Assembly: GCA_016647705.1 (NCBI GenBank)
Contig: CM028325.1
Span: 25,691,566 to 25,755,565, forward strand
Direction of reading: 5' to 3'
From: Eucommia ulmoides
Taxonomy: Eukaryota; Streptophyta; Magnoliopsida; Garryales; Eucommiaceae
DNA: 64,000 nucleotides
Shown: positions 43,657 through 55,202 of the stretch, in pieces
How positions within the stretch are numbered: position 1 is the stretch's first letter
Layout: every line of letters begins with the position of its first letter
The notes under the pieces: model-generated
The model's input: the letters and a program-made list of their open reading frames with translations, nothing else
Database searches by the model: none
Told to the model about the DNA's origin: nothing
Translations under genes and position numbers: made by a program

Positions 43657-45361
43657 TGATAGGTGTGATCCACCTACGTAATTCTAAACCGAATTAAGTT
43701 AGTTTTCGAGCTTTTATACAGTATTTTATTATTTTTTAATTAGTTTTCTTACTTCTTATATAAATCAGGTGTGTGGGGCAAAAACATAAGAAACTGGAGC
43801 GAAAACGATGAGATCAAACCAAAGCGAGTCGAAGTTACGGTAGATAAATAAGCTCGGAGGCTAAAATATGAAATAGGCCTACCGCCTAGGCATCCAAACC
43901 ACCACTTGGGCGGTGAAGAAGCTGAGAAAAGAGAAAATGTTACTGACGAACCACCGCCTGGGTGGAAATTCCTCCACCAAGGCGGAAATCCAACAGAGAA
44001 ATCAAAGCAAGCTATTGACAGTCCACCGCCTAGGCGAAAATTCCTCCGCCTAGGCGAAAATCCAACAAAATGTTCTTCGACGTCCACCACCTAGGCGATC
44101 AGCCGAACTGACCCAACTCCGCCTAGGTGAAAATTCCACAACCTAGGCGAAAATCCCCTACACAGTCTTGAGATATTTTTAGGATATTTTGGCTATAAAT
44201 ACCCCCTCTCCTCCATCTTCTCCGGTATCTCTTAGTTTTTGGAGAACCTTAGGCCATATTTAGGCCTAGGTTTAGAATTTTTAGAGGTGGAGCTCACATC
44301 CTGAAGTGGAGAAGACGGCGAATCAATCGTTGAGCGTTTTTAGCAGTTTATCATCAGACGAGGCTAAGTTCTTCGATTGTTTTTCCTTTTTTCTTTATCT
44401 TAGGACCATGTGAGCATGTTTAGATCTATTTCATTGTTTATACATTTTTGACCATGAGTTAAATATGAATTGTAGTAGGGATTAACACTATATTTATAAA
44501 TATGTTGTTTGGATGATTTCCGTGTTACGTTTGTGATTGTTCTTCGTAGTTTGATTGTATTTATCGTATTATTTGTTTAACATGCTTAGTTAGATAAATG
44601 GAAAATATAGGAGTTTGACAAACCCCGGATTCAGAGTAGGGTAAACAAACACCATGATTCTATAACCTAGTCGGGGTTTGAATCATAGATAATCGATGAC
44701 GTTGGGGCAAGACTCACGTGACCTAGAGTCGTTAAAACGTTGAGGGGGACTTTTTTATTGACATGAAGTCACGTTATATCCCCCATCTTACACTCGGGAG
44801 AGGTGGCGATGGAGTTTTAGAACGGAGATTGTTGATAGGGTAAATACAACGCACAATCCAATGACCCGGTCGAGAGTTGGATTGTGTGCAATCAATGATG
44901 CTGAGCGAGACTCACGTGACCTAGGGTCATTAAGACATTGAGGGGTACTTCTTCGTTGACTTGAAGTCATGTATTCTTCCGTCTTACACTCGGGAAAGGT
45001 GGCGGTGGAGTTTACGTATCGAGATTGTCAAATGGGTCGAACACCGTAAAGGTGAGTAAATCGAAATTGAACACGTATTTGTAAACACGTCAATCCCTAG
45101 GAAATTATTCACCCTAAAACATATTATCATATTAGTGTAGTTAATTTAGGTTATATTAATATTAGTTTAATTAATTAAATACATTTATTTTTCGCCTAGA
45201 TAAAGTTAGGTCACGACAAATGCTATATTCGATAGTAACGACACCAATCCCTATGGATACGATAACCCGATCTTAACGATCATACTATACTAAAACTTTG
45301 ACCTCGTACACTTGCGAGTAGTCACATACAGGCAATGACGGTAAATCCTTTCGCCCATACA
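43657..45361 (+). repeat. E4 3' LTR
   Basis: 1,705 bp partner of the 5' LTR, from TGATAGGTGTGATCC to CCCATACA. Frequent substitutions separate the two copies. Confidence 0.92.
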
Positions 45362-45650
45362 GTCAACAAGAACGTAGGCCCCCTATGACCGAGCTGAGAG
45401 CAAAGCAGCATTAGCACTAAACCTAGATCTCCTAGAGGAGAAAAGATAATGAGCTCAGGTGTACCAGGCCTCTTATCAGCAAAGGGAAACTAGGTATTAC
45501 AACAGGAGAGTCCAACCTCACTTCTTTGACGTCGGTGGCCTTGTTCTCAAGAAAGTTACTTTCGCCACGAAAGATCAAAACACTGATAAGCTATCTCCTA
45601 CCTAGGAAGGATTGTAGAGAGTCACCCACATAGTTTGACCCACTACATAC

Positions 45651-47811
45651 TGTTGGCCCAGTGAAATATCCAAGAGGGAGAGTGAATTGGGTAATTAAAA
45701 AATATCAGAGAAAAAAATACTTTAATAGCTCAAATAATTAATTTCAATCCTAAATTAATTATTATCTTTATATCACAACGGAAATATAAAATCAATTAGG
45801 TGCACACCAAATAAGAAAAATAAATAATGTAAAGATAGTAGCACACCAGAAATTTATACTGGTTCACCAAACTACTCTTGGCTAATCTAGTCCTCCGAGC
45901 CCCACGGAGAGTTACACCCACTAAACTCAAGATCCCTTTAAATGTAGGAACCAAACCCTCACAAAGATTCTTTTACAGGTTTAGAATCAACCTTTACAAA
46001 TTCTTTTTCACAAGCTTAGGAATAATTTCTACTTTTTACAAGCTCAAGAATAACTTAATTCTTTTTAACACAAAGGCAAAAGAATCAAAACCTCACAAAC
46101 ACTCCAAATATCCTTTTACCCAGTAAGGATTGAACCGTTAGAAAATTCACACAAAATAATTCAATTCAGGAATAATTACTACATCAATCTCTTTACAGAA
46201 AAAGACTGAAACTAGCTACCCTTAGATTAAATACTCCCAACAGTATTTAATCCGTCACTCAACTTACCAATTAAAAATTGATAAGTGATTTTTCTCACTC
46301 GGAGCTTCTACCACCCCAGATAAATTAAAACTCAATTAATATCCCAAAACTAGTGATAGAAAAGTGAGATATTCAAAATCTGATTTTAAACAAAAATGAG
46401 TAGCACGTAATTAAGCACGTAATCAGATTAATTTAAGAAATTATTTAAAAAATATTTTTCAATAAAAAATCAAAAAACAATTTCTAAAGATCAAATTCCA
46501 AAAATTAATCAAGCAATACTATATAGAAAGTAATTTGGAAAGATCTTACCCAGAATCCAGCGAAAGAATAATTATAGCGATGTTACTTTAGATTTGGTAG
46601 AAGCAATGATTCTTAGTAAATGATTCTCAACAATGTCTCTTAGAAAAGCTTTCACAAATCTCAATATGATTTCTCTTAGAAAAGCTCAGTATATTCTCTT
46701 GATTTCTCTTAATCTCTCTTAATGATATAAAAAACGCAGATCTATATAAATCGGATTAAAATCAGCTCTCTAACGGCTAGTTCCCATTTGTTATGACACT
46801 TAATTGCTCCTATAGATCCCTTATATCATTAAGACTTCATTTTGGTTTAATTCACTTAATTATGGCTTTTAAACTTTTCAATTAAGTCCCCTAAATATTT
46901 CTCAATCACAATTAAATAGAATAGAAACAATTATACATACCAAATTGAGAAATATTCAAACGTTATAAACCAAATCTATAGGGATAACATAATATGTGTT
47001 TCATATCTCAAATAATATTAAATCCCTAAAATCTTTCATAAATCCTAACAAAAAAACGACTAGTAACGGCTACTTTCAGATTAAAATCCGGATTTCCATA
47101 ATATCCTAAAATGGACACATAAGTCGACCGACCAATATCAACAATCGACCGCTCGATTCAGGATATAGCCAAGCCAAAAATACATCGCTCATCGGTCGAC
47201 CTATCTGTCGACTTAGAGATTCAAAGAGTTTCATTTCTCTTCACAGGTTGACTGCACGCTCTGTCGACTTATAGATACAGATAGTTCATATTTAAACACA
47301 AGTTGACCTACTTATCAACTGAAAGATACAAAGAGTTTTCCTTCTTTGTTTGGGTCAACTTACCTGTTGATTTATTAATGCTGGAACCTTTTCTAAACTC
47401 ATTTTTAACTCATTCTCATTGATGTTTTTGTCCCTTTAACCAATTTCTTTCCTTGATTGTCTCCACTAAATACTTAAATTCAATTTGATTAATTATAAAT
47501 ATTTCTTTTTCAATTTACAGATAGGAGCAAATAATTTAGCTAATTAGGATCCTATTAAAAACACACATATTTATAAAAATTATTTAATTTTTTTTTGTGT
47601 CGTGTGTGATCCTAATTGGGATATTAAGAGTTAAAATTTAATTTGAGTTGTTTTCCCTAGGTTCTTCAAATTCTTCAACCTCTTAATCCTTTATCATCTT
47701 TATTATCATATCTTTACCATTTGAAACTAATAAACTGAAACACTTAATCAAACCATTAGTTACACAAAAAACATCAACGTTTAATTGTCCATCAAAGTCT
47801 TAGGATCAACA
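45651..47811 (-). mobile_element. Solo LTR S3 (2.16 kb) inside element B
   Basis: Plus strand starts TGTTGGCCCAGTG and ends GGATCAACA, with perfect CATAC duplications (45646-45650, 47812-47816). Inverted relative to S1 and same orientation as S4. It splits the end of the B integrase from the antisense-ORF region. A frame at 45878-46126 is not a gene. Confidence 0.88.
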
Positions 47812-47816
47812 CATAC

Positions 47817-48383
47817 AACATTTAGTTGTTTTCCACGGTATCACATATGATTGAAGTTAAACTCTTCTCGGTGTTGCACTTGATTGAGGCGTAGCTTCTC
47901 AGTGTTGGGGATATGGATGGTCATAGGTCCAAGTTATATTTAAAATATGCTCGATATTAAAACTAAGATTGGTGTGAAACTCTGTCAAGTCCTTTGAGTT
48001 ACAGGTTGAATTGAAACTCTACACAAGTGCTTAAAAATAACTGAGCTCGGTCCTAGTTCTGAGGTCGTTTAAGTAAGACTGAGCTGATTATATGTCTGGT
48101 TCTTAAAGTTTCAGAAAGGATTAAGTGTTGAAGTTTTTCCAAATTAAATAATAGTTGATCTAAGTCCAGATGATGATGTCAATTAAATGAGGCTAATCAG
48201 TTAAGTAATGTTTCCAAAATTTATTCAAAAACTTCTAGAAGTTGTTTAAGTGCTTGAAGGTAACCGAGGTAATTTTCAACTATAAGGACGATTAATTAAG
48301 ATCAGTATATTTGGACAATGTTTACAATTACGTAACTAATGTTTAAGTAACAAATTTGAACACAAGTAGTGGAAATGTACCAA
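47817..48383. other. Element B spacer after integrase
   Basis: No recognisable coding sequence. It joins integrase/S3 to the end of the antisense ORF. Confidence 0.4.
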
Positions 48384-48589
48384 TCAGAAATGACTATCGA
48401 GCAGATAAATAATTACCAAGCAAAGTGAATTCATTAAATCAAAAAATGTCTGAGCTCGGCCGAGCTCTGTCGCCCTAAGCCCCGCCATCTTCCTTCTTAG
48501 AGTTAGAGAATTCCATTTGGATGAGCTAGTAGAGGATCTGGAGGAACTGACATCAAAGAGAGTGAATGGTGGCATTATGGCCATCATTC

Positions 48590-50063
48590 ATCACGTCGGC
48601 CCCAATTCTGACCTCGAGGTCCTCCCTCACGCACCTTCTCATGGATCTCATTGAGGCCCCTCACCGCGTTGGATTTCTTCTCAGTGAGGAGCTTGTTCTC
48701 CTAATTAGTGCTGTATAAGCGAAGGCGCAGCTTGGCCACCTTGAAGAAGTTTTGCATTTAAAGAAAAATGGAAGTTATTGAATGACAGAGAAAAAAATCA
48801 ACAAGTTAAGAGAGTGTACCGAGAAGAACTCTTACCATTGTGGTGTCCTTGTAGACCTTAGTGATCAGCTTCGCATTGCTTTTAAAAGTTATTTTCTCCC
48901 AGTTGTCAGGGGGTGATTATGTGGACGAAGTTGGGAAAGAGCTTAAGGAGTTTGAGGACTCTCTGCCCGAGCTTGAGGCCGATGTCCAGGACGAAAAATG
49001 GTTTTCTCTCATCTTTCTGTTTCGACTGGCCATTCTTCTTGTTGGACTTCGTTGGTGGCTCAGCCTCAGCCTCCACCACCTTTCGTTTTTCCTTGTTTCT
49101 CTTTTCGGTGAGGATTGGGCTATCTTCCTCCACCGAGATAAGGGGGATAGACGAAGTGGGGGTTGTCACCTCCTTCGGCGCTAGTCTCGCTGTGGAATTA
49201 TGGGGCATAACCCGAGCTGAGGTGAGCTACCCATCTCCAGGATGAGCTATCTATTGGGAGCCAACAGCGGCAGTGGCTTTGGCTTCGGCTTCCTGTGCCT
49301 ACCTCTCTTTCGTGAGCTTCCTTATCGTAACTTGATCCATGACTACAAAGAATGCAGCTCAGTCAAGATAAGAACACAATTAAAATTTCAAGTATATTGA
49401 AAGAACCGAGAGGAAGTAAAATAACTTACTGTTGGAGGATTTCTCATAAAATATTAGCTCAGGAAAGGAGGGATCACTCTAGAAATATAATTCGTACAAG
49501 GACAACTTGATTAACTCTTGGACTTATATAAAGAATATTTTTAGGATCTTGTCTCTGTCCGTGGCAATTTCCAGGAAACTCTTAGTTTCACCAAGCTGGG
49601 AGAGTAATATTTGTTTGGAGTTTTTTCACCTTGCCCTTCGTCAAACTTTATTAAATCCTCAAACCACACCTTTTGGGAGAATTTGATAGACGGGTTGATC
49701 AAGGTTGACATTAGCCGACGGAGCCCGACCAAACAAAGCAGAATGGGGGTTAGCTTCCAGGATAGCCAGATTCGCAGAACCATGCTTGTTAGTAGGATCT
49801 ACATCGAGCTTAGTTAAGGGACCCCCATAGGAACCCGCCCTACTCTAGGATCTAGGTCGACCCGGACTGCTAGTCATATTAGGAGACTGGGAAGGCCCAG
49901 TTCTGACAGACCTGCGAGCCCTTTTGGACGACAAAGTCATCCAATCTTCCTCCTCTAGAGATTACCAGAGCTCGATTTGTTGGATTGGGGACATTATTCG
50001 GGTCCGTTCAGAAGAACTAGACACTAATGGGCTATGCCCTGGAGAGAAATTAAAAATAGACAT
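48590..50063 (-). pseudogene. Antisense ORF of element B with plant-type introns
   Basis: Minus-strand ORF opposite to gag-pol. Start ATG at 50061-50063, about 100 nt after a TATA-like box. Exon 1 begins MSIFNFSPGHSPL and later reads IKFSQKVWFEDLIKFDEGQG. An 87-bp intron (49343-49429) has donor GTAAGT and acceptor TTTGTAG. Exon 2 begins right after with MDQVTIRKLTKE, matching MDKVALTRLLKE of element A, and continues through KKNGQSKQKDERKPFFVLDI. A second donor GTAAGAG lies at 48835; its expected acceptor near 48752 reads AA instead of AG. Stops interrupt exons 1 and 2. Function unknown. Confidence 0.6.
49343..49429 (-). other. Intron-like segment in the element B antisense ORF
   Basis: On the minus strand CAACA/GTAAGT ... 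TTTGTAG/TCATGG, with a T-rich, AT-rich interior typical of short plant introns. Its signals exist only on the strand opposite to the retroelement genome. Confidence 0.6.
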
Positions 50064-50160
50064 CGAATGAAGGAAGGAGAAGAGAAAAGAGTATCGTGCT
50101 CGGGAGAAGAATGAGTGCTCAAGTTACTTTGGTACGAATAAATGAGAAAATGGTAAGTGT

Positions 50161-50170
50161 CTATATATAG
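50161..50170 (-). promoter_or_regulatory. TATA-like box of the element B antisense ORF
   Basis: CTATATATAG, about 100 nt upstream of the minus-strand ATG at 50063 and about 270 bp inside the 3' LTR edge. It parallels TATATAAA at 16080-16087 in element A. Confidence 0.45.
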
Positions 50171-50420
50171 GCGTGTTGTTCTATCGAACCATCGCATTAT
50201 CAAATGTTAGACAATGCCTCGATCCTCGCGCCCATCAAAAGTTGCAGGCCACATATCGCGCATCCGGTAAATTGCAGCAAGGCTTCTCAAGGAAGCCAAG
50301 TGAGACCCAGTCGAGCTCTTCTCGGTACCAAGTAGAATTCTCCCAAAAACTGAATTCCATTTTTCATCGACTTAAGAGTAGAGCAAAACCCTCAGCATCT
50401 TGGGTTCTATCTCCACACTA

Positions 50421-50436
50421 AGGGTTGGGGGATAAC
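50421..50436 (+). other. Element B polypurine tract
   Basis: AGGGTTGGGGGATAAC immediately before the 3' LTR TGATGTGGG. Confidence 0.65.
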
Positions 50437-51229
50437 TGATGTGGGTAAAAATCAACCAACCCCAAATCGCTCTACCTAAGCCTGCTATGTAGAACAGTTT
50501 GTGACATGTCATCAATAGCTTGAACAAAAGAATTTTAGTTCAGCTCACTATCTTCAGGTTGGCCATTTTTCTAAACTTGGGCAATTACTGTCTGAAAGCT
50601 CTCTGCAATCAATGAGGGACTAATCAATGAAGCCCTAGTCTGTATACCTATTTCATCATTCGTACTCTTGTGCAGTCCAGTTCATCTTCTATTTAGGCAA
50701 CACGGCCTGTAGACTTCTCCATCAATGTTAAAAATCCCAGTGTCACACCCCACACAAGACACCCATCACCTAGAGGCTCGGTGGGACATCGACATGACTT
50801 CACCCGAACGTCAAACCATCTAAAAAAACAAAAACAAAGGCCATACATAAATATACAACCACAAAATGTCACCAGATACATCCTCTCTAATTAGGGACAC
50901 ATCCATCCCTGAATTATAATAACAACACATAAAAATATAACAACCAAGAATCTCACACAGATTCGCCCATGACAGCTCATCTCAGAAACTCCCGTACGAC
51001 TCCATCATACGACTCTATCTAGTGCCAGTAGGGGGACCGACTCTTAAATTTGCTCCACCTGCCAATGTACTGCCTTCTTAGTAAAAACCATTTTTAACAT
51101 AATTATAATATATTCTAAATAATACACATTTAAATAGATCAAGCATAACGCGTATAAACAAACATATTTTTAACAATAGTATAAAAATCATATACCACGA
51201 GAAAACTCCTTATTCATACCATTCAGAAT

Positions 51230-51233
<4 letters not shown>

Positions 51234-51297
<64 letters not shown>
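51234..51297. repeat. (TA)n microsatellite
   Basis: About 32 uninterrupted TA units inside solo LTR S5. Confidence 0.98.
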
Positions 51298-51299
<2 letters not shown>

Positions 51300-51571
51300 A
51301 ATATATAAAATCCTTCCAAACCATTAGCATAAGATAATATGATAAAGCACCAAAAATGATAAAATAAAACACCACATCACCATATACGATGAAACACCAA
51401 ATACGACAAAGCACCACATACGACAAAACACCACATATCATCCGCACCACACCATATCACACCACATTACACTACACCTCGACTAGCCATGTGATTATTT
51501 TAACCTCACGATCGGGAGTTGCAATGGTACCATATCCCGTAGGATATGCCTTCCTAGCGGGATATAACAAC

Positions 51572-51707
51572 GCTCCGCTGGACTGTGCCAGACGGGTGAA
51601 ACAATGCTCCGCTGGACTAAGCCAAATGGGTGAAACAATACTCCATTGGACTAAGTCAGACGGGTGAAACACCGCTCCGCTGGACTGTACCAGACGGGTG
51701 AAAAATC
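51572..51707. repeat. Four 34-bp tandem repeats in solo LTR S5
   Basis: Units start at 51572, 51606, 51640 and 51674, each built on GCTCCGCTGGACT, a C-AG-CGGGTGAAA segment and a short ACAA/ACC link. Exact 34-bp period with few substitutions. Confidence 0.92.
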
Positions 51708-54198
51708 CACCACCAATATCCACCTCACCACCATAACAACAACTCATCTCCATCTCAACAACAACAACTCAATAGAAAATATCAACGCTCTGTCGAAACA
51801 GATAAAATCAATAGTATCGACACAACAATAACAACATTATCAAACTACAAATCAATAATATCAATATCTATCTCCAAAATCGATTTAATCCAAATATCAT
51901 TTTTCCATCGTCTTTTAAAACCAATTAGATTTAATAAATCATTTCTTTCCATTATCTTTAAAAACTAGCGAAAAACCACATTTCCAAATCACCCAAAACC
52001 GCTTGATCCATATAAGTTATAAATGCGTTCAGTTTTTAAGTAAACACATTTTCCATCATATATTTGAAAATAGATTTGGCAAGAAGACAGTACACTCACC
52101 TCGATATCCGTTTTGCAAAACTGCCACTGATTACACTCTATTTGGACGTCGGTGCTTGAGCATCTAATAGCGACAGAGTCTAAATTAATATCTTATTTAA
52201 AATACCCTAATCATACGATGCAAGCCCTAATTTCCGTAATTTTCCTATTCCCTGCATTCTATATTACTATTCAACAAATATTACTCCGTTACAGTTTACG
52301 ATATCAAATTTATTCATGTGAACGGTCTCAATGTTTATTATCGTCATTTCAATATTTTTTACGCTAGAATTTAATTTAATAAATTACACTAAACTTAATG
52401 AAAAACGTTATTAAAATTAACCGTTACGAAATTATTATGGTTACAAGAATTGCAACGCTAAATAAAATTTAATTTAACGAGAATTAATAATCAGTTAAAA
52501 TTTCACCTGTTTCCGGATCGTTTAGTGGCCACGAGATAGATTTTGGATTTCCTGGGGTGGTTTCTGTAAATCCCCTATTTTCCTCTCTTCCTTTTTTTTT
52601 TTTTTTTTTTCGACTACCCTTTTCTGTTTCGGTTCAGTTGCCGCTAGCCACCCCCCTTTCTCTGTACTATTTCCGTCCACCGGAGGCCTCTTACTCCTCG
52701 CTGCTCTTACCGCCGGTTCTACACCACCCACGATCACTGATCACCAACCACCACCGGCCACCTCCACAACCGAAACACCTACCCACTTGTCCACCGGGCT
52801 CCCACCGCAACACATATCAACCCATGCATATCTACGCACACACCCATATCACCGAATGAATAGAAACACACATACTCCCACGATCAGCCCACTACCGTCA
52901 CTACTATCACCGCCGACGATCAACGACCTATACACCCATGAGGACGAAACGGAGCAGAGCACACCCACACACATTCACGACAGAACACTTCAATCAGCGA
53001 CGACACACCCAGACCCATACTGGAGAAACCACGACGAACTGAAGCACCACCTCCGACGATCACCTAGCAGCTCCGACAACCATCGAACCGAGACCCACTT
53101 TCCCTCTGGTTCTCTCTCTCTCTATAAAACTTGATAATGACAACCACAACAACGATGGCGGCGACGGAGAAAACAACCGACGCACACACACAATCACCGA
53201 ATGACAGAGACGAACGGCGACAATTACCAACAACAAACCACTACCAACCAAAACCCATTTCCCTCTCTCTCTCCTGATCTGTTTCGGTTTGTTTCTGATT
53301 TTTTTTCCTTCCTTTGAGATCACGATTTCTATGAATTATGGGCATGAAATTTAGTGCTTCTCTTCGATTACCTTCGGTTGCCACGTCGCTCTTCCCCCAT
53401 TCTCCCCTATATCCGGCTGAGCTCACGGCACACGCACGCACAACACGCACATATATATGTATATATATATATAAGAATATCTTTTGTTTTAATTACACTT
53501 TTCTCTTCTAATTTCTTTAAGTCTCCTAATTTAATCCAAAATCAACATTTTAGATTTCATTAATTATAATTTTACCCCTAATTAAATATTTGGTATTTAT
53601 TTTAGTCCAAAAGTTCACAGTTCACATTTTGAAAATCGCTAATTGGTCCCAAAGATTTTTAAATCAAATAATTAATAGCGTCAACCACCCTGCTATTTTT
53701 TTTTATTATGCTCGAATGCGACTCAATTTGTACGTACAAGAAAGATCGGGGTCTTACACCCAGGCCCATAGCTCGAATCCCTTCACACGTCCTTTTTCTC
53801 CACTACACATCATGTTAAGGCCGATAACCAAGTTTAAGGCCCCTAACCTCCAAAATGCTAATCAAACTTTTCCCTATAAAAGGAAAGGTGAATAGTGTAA
53901 TAAAGGTAATCTCTTTTAGAATATTCAAAGCATTCCTAAATTTTTTCGCCGGAGCTCTTGCTCTCACGTCGGAGGGGATTCACCAGGCCTAACCCCGGTG
54001 GGTCCTTGTGCAAGTACACATTTGGATCTCAGGCTATACAACGCTTAGGTCAGCTCAATCAGTTCGTAGATTCAAGGAAAAAAGATACACAAGATCTTCC
54101 TCCATCAAAGACCACCACCAGATCACTGAAAACTCTCCACATGGATTCTGACTAGACCATATTGTGGGTGCAGACCATTTTCTGACACCAACATGTCC

Positions 54199-54964
54199 TA
54201 TCCTTGTCCTCCTAAGAATTTAATGCTTGATGTGATGGGCATTTAATTCTTTAGGTGGAGAACAAAATCGATTTAGTTTCGAGAATGGTTAGTTACCTCC
54301 TAAGTGACTTAGTTTCTTCCCTAGATATTTTGTAGATAATATCGTAGGGGTGTCTTGGTTATTTTAATGCTAATTTTTTATTCATTAAATGATAGGTTGG
54401 GCCCTTGATTCCATGGTCCTTGATGGTTTGTCAAGACAACGTTTTTTATTAAATTTAGACCGAGTCTTAATCCTTAGTTACCTTGTGTAACTTGGATTTG
54501 TCATGACATTTCCATGCCTTGATCATGGTATTTTGAATTGTTTCTTGGTGGTATTTGAATATAACATGCATAAATGAATCGCATTTTTGGTGTTAAACAG
54601 ACAAAATCAGTGATAGTAAATGTTTTTGGGTCAAAGTAGGTAATCGAGATAAATTGGTGAAATGTCCTATAATTGAAGGGTAGTAACTAATTTTTATTCC
54701 TATTAAAGGTGACTTAATGAAAATAAACCTTTAATAATGTCATTTTAGACCCCTTAAATTGTAGGATTTTCGAGGTTGACCCGAAACTGTTACTTAGCTG
54801 AATTCAGTCATATTTAACAGTTTGTGTTTTATTGTTTTTTTTCTCTCTATATTATATAGTGTGATTCAAAGTAGAAATTCATTCCCTTTAAACCTAAGTT
54901 TAAAATTTATCTGAACTTATACTTGATTCGACACTGTCTGAGTAAGACAAAATACGATGTCTAC
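54199..54964. other. Unassigned DNA right of element B
   Basis: Starts with a third unit of the ~180-bp tandem repeat (from 54216). No gene is seen in the rest. Confidence 0.45.
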
Positions 54965-55146
54965 ACTAACTCAAACATCTTAGCTTGCGAGATTAACTGG
55001 TCACTTATTATCTTAATAAATTGCTTCATCTTTTGACGCGAACACTCTCTGCTTATTGAGGTAAAAAGCCCAGTTACTTAGCAAAAGTTCATCATTAAGA
55101 TAAAAAATTATCATTTTCAACACATCTTTTTTTTTTTTTTTTTGGA

Positions 55147-55199
<53 letters not shown>
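55147..55199. repeat. (ATT)n microsatellite
   Basis: About 17 perfect units. The corresponding tract in the other duplicate copy (near 56530-56550) is much shorter. Confidence 0.97.

Positions 55200-55202
<3 letters not shown>

Larger units (their letters stand above)
39884..45361 (+). mobile_element. E4: non-autonomous LTR retrotransposon inside element B integrase
   Basis: 5' LTR 39884-41559, primer-site region, ~2.1 kb internal sequence, polypurine tract, 3' LTR 43657-45361. Perfect target duplication GTCAA at 39879-39883 and 45362-45366. LTRs start TGATAGGTGTGATCC and end CCCGTACA/CCCATACA. It lacks even most of the gag remnant seen in E3: text near 41935-41965 matches E3 near 33880-33910, then jumps to the equivalent of about 34700. 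Solo LTR S2 is the same subfamily. Confidence 0.93.
38878..45650 (+). pseudogene. Element B integrase, split by E4
   Basis: Pre-integrase part at 38878-39156 (SMGVLYQKSFSGPYS), zinc region at 39244-39450 (HKYYLP, then CDKCQRF intact), core to 39883, then E4, then the C-terminal end at 45362-45650. After WPFVQW the expected D-L/F-I-G text is INFFSVHSP, losing the first Asp. VTDNG is VLENIKEF. GQVEVTNRIILQNLKTRL keeps the Glu region. The distal piece has YYNRRVQPHFFDVGGLVLKK. Stops occur throughout. Confidence 0.82.
50741..53758 (+). mobile_element. Solo LTR S5 (3.0 kb), probably Tekay/Del-type chromovirus
   Basis: Starts TGTCACACCCC and ends GGGGTCTTACA, with perfect CCCAG duplications (50736-50740, 53759-53763). 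Near-complementary ends TGT.ACACCCC/GGGGT.TTACA and large size are typical of Tekay/Del chromovirus LTRs; the family call is inference. Inside are a (TA)n tract, four 34-bp repeats and a C/A-rich region (52600-53150) that yields chance proline-rich frames. No internal region or partner LTR is present. Confidence 0.82.
29055..54193 (+). mobile_element. Element B: degenerate Tat-lineage Ty3/gypsy retrotransposon with nested insertions
   Basis: Plus-strand order: 5' LTR (29055-29769), primer site, gag, protease, E3 insertion, RT, RNase H, second RNase H, integrase (split by E4), solo LTR S3, antisense ORF, polypurine tract and 3' LTR (50437-54193, split by S5). Removing insertions leaves about 9.6 kb. 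Flanks TGGCC (29050-29054) and TGTCC (54194-54198) match at four of five bases. Same domain order and antisense ORF as element A, but different, shorter LTRs (~0.72 kb). Protease, RT and integrase catalytic residues are changed, so B is inactive. Confidence 0.9.
50437..54193 (+). repeat. Element B 3' LTR, split by solo LTR S5
   Basis: Parts 50437-50740 and 53764-54193 together equal the 5' LTR. It starts TGATGTGGGTAAAA and ends GACACCAACA. The LTR proper is about 734 bp after removing S5 and its duplicated CCCAG. Confidence 0.88.

Noticed and set aside
48861-49245. Plus-strand ORFs of 107 and 110 codons
   Set aside because: Shadows of exon 2 of the minus-strand antisense ORF, which has the exon-intron signals and the match to element A.
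52557-53134. Proline-rich plus-strand ORFs of 100 and 115 codons, possible extensin-like protein
   Set aside because: They lie wholly inside solo LTR S5 in a C/A-rich stretch, overlap in two frames and have no signal peptide or regular repeat.
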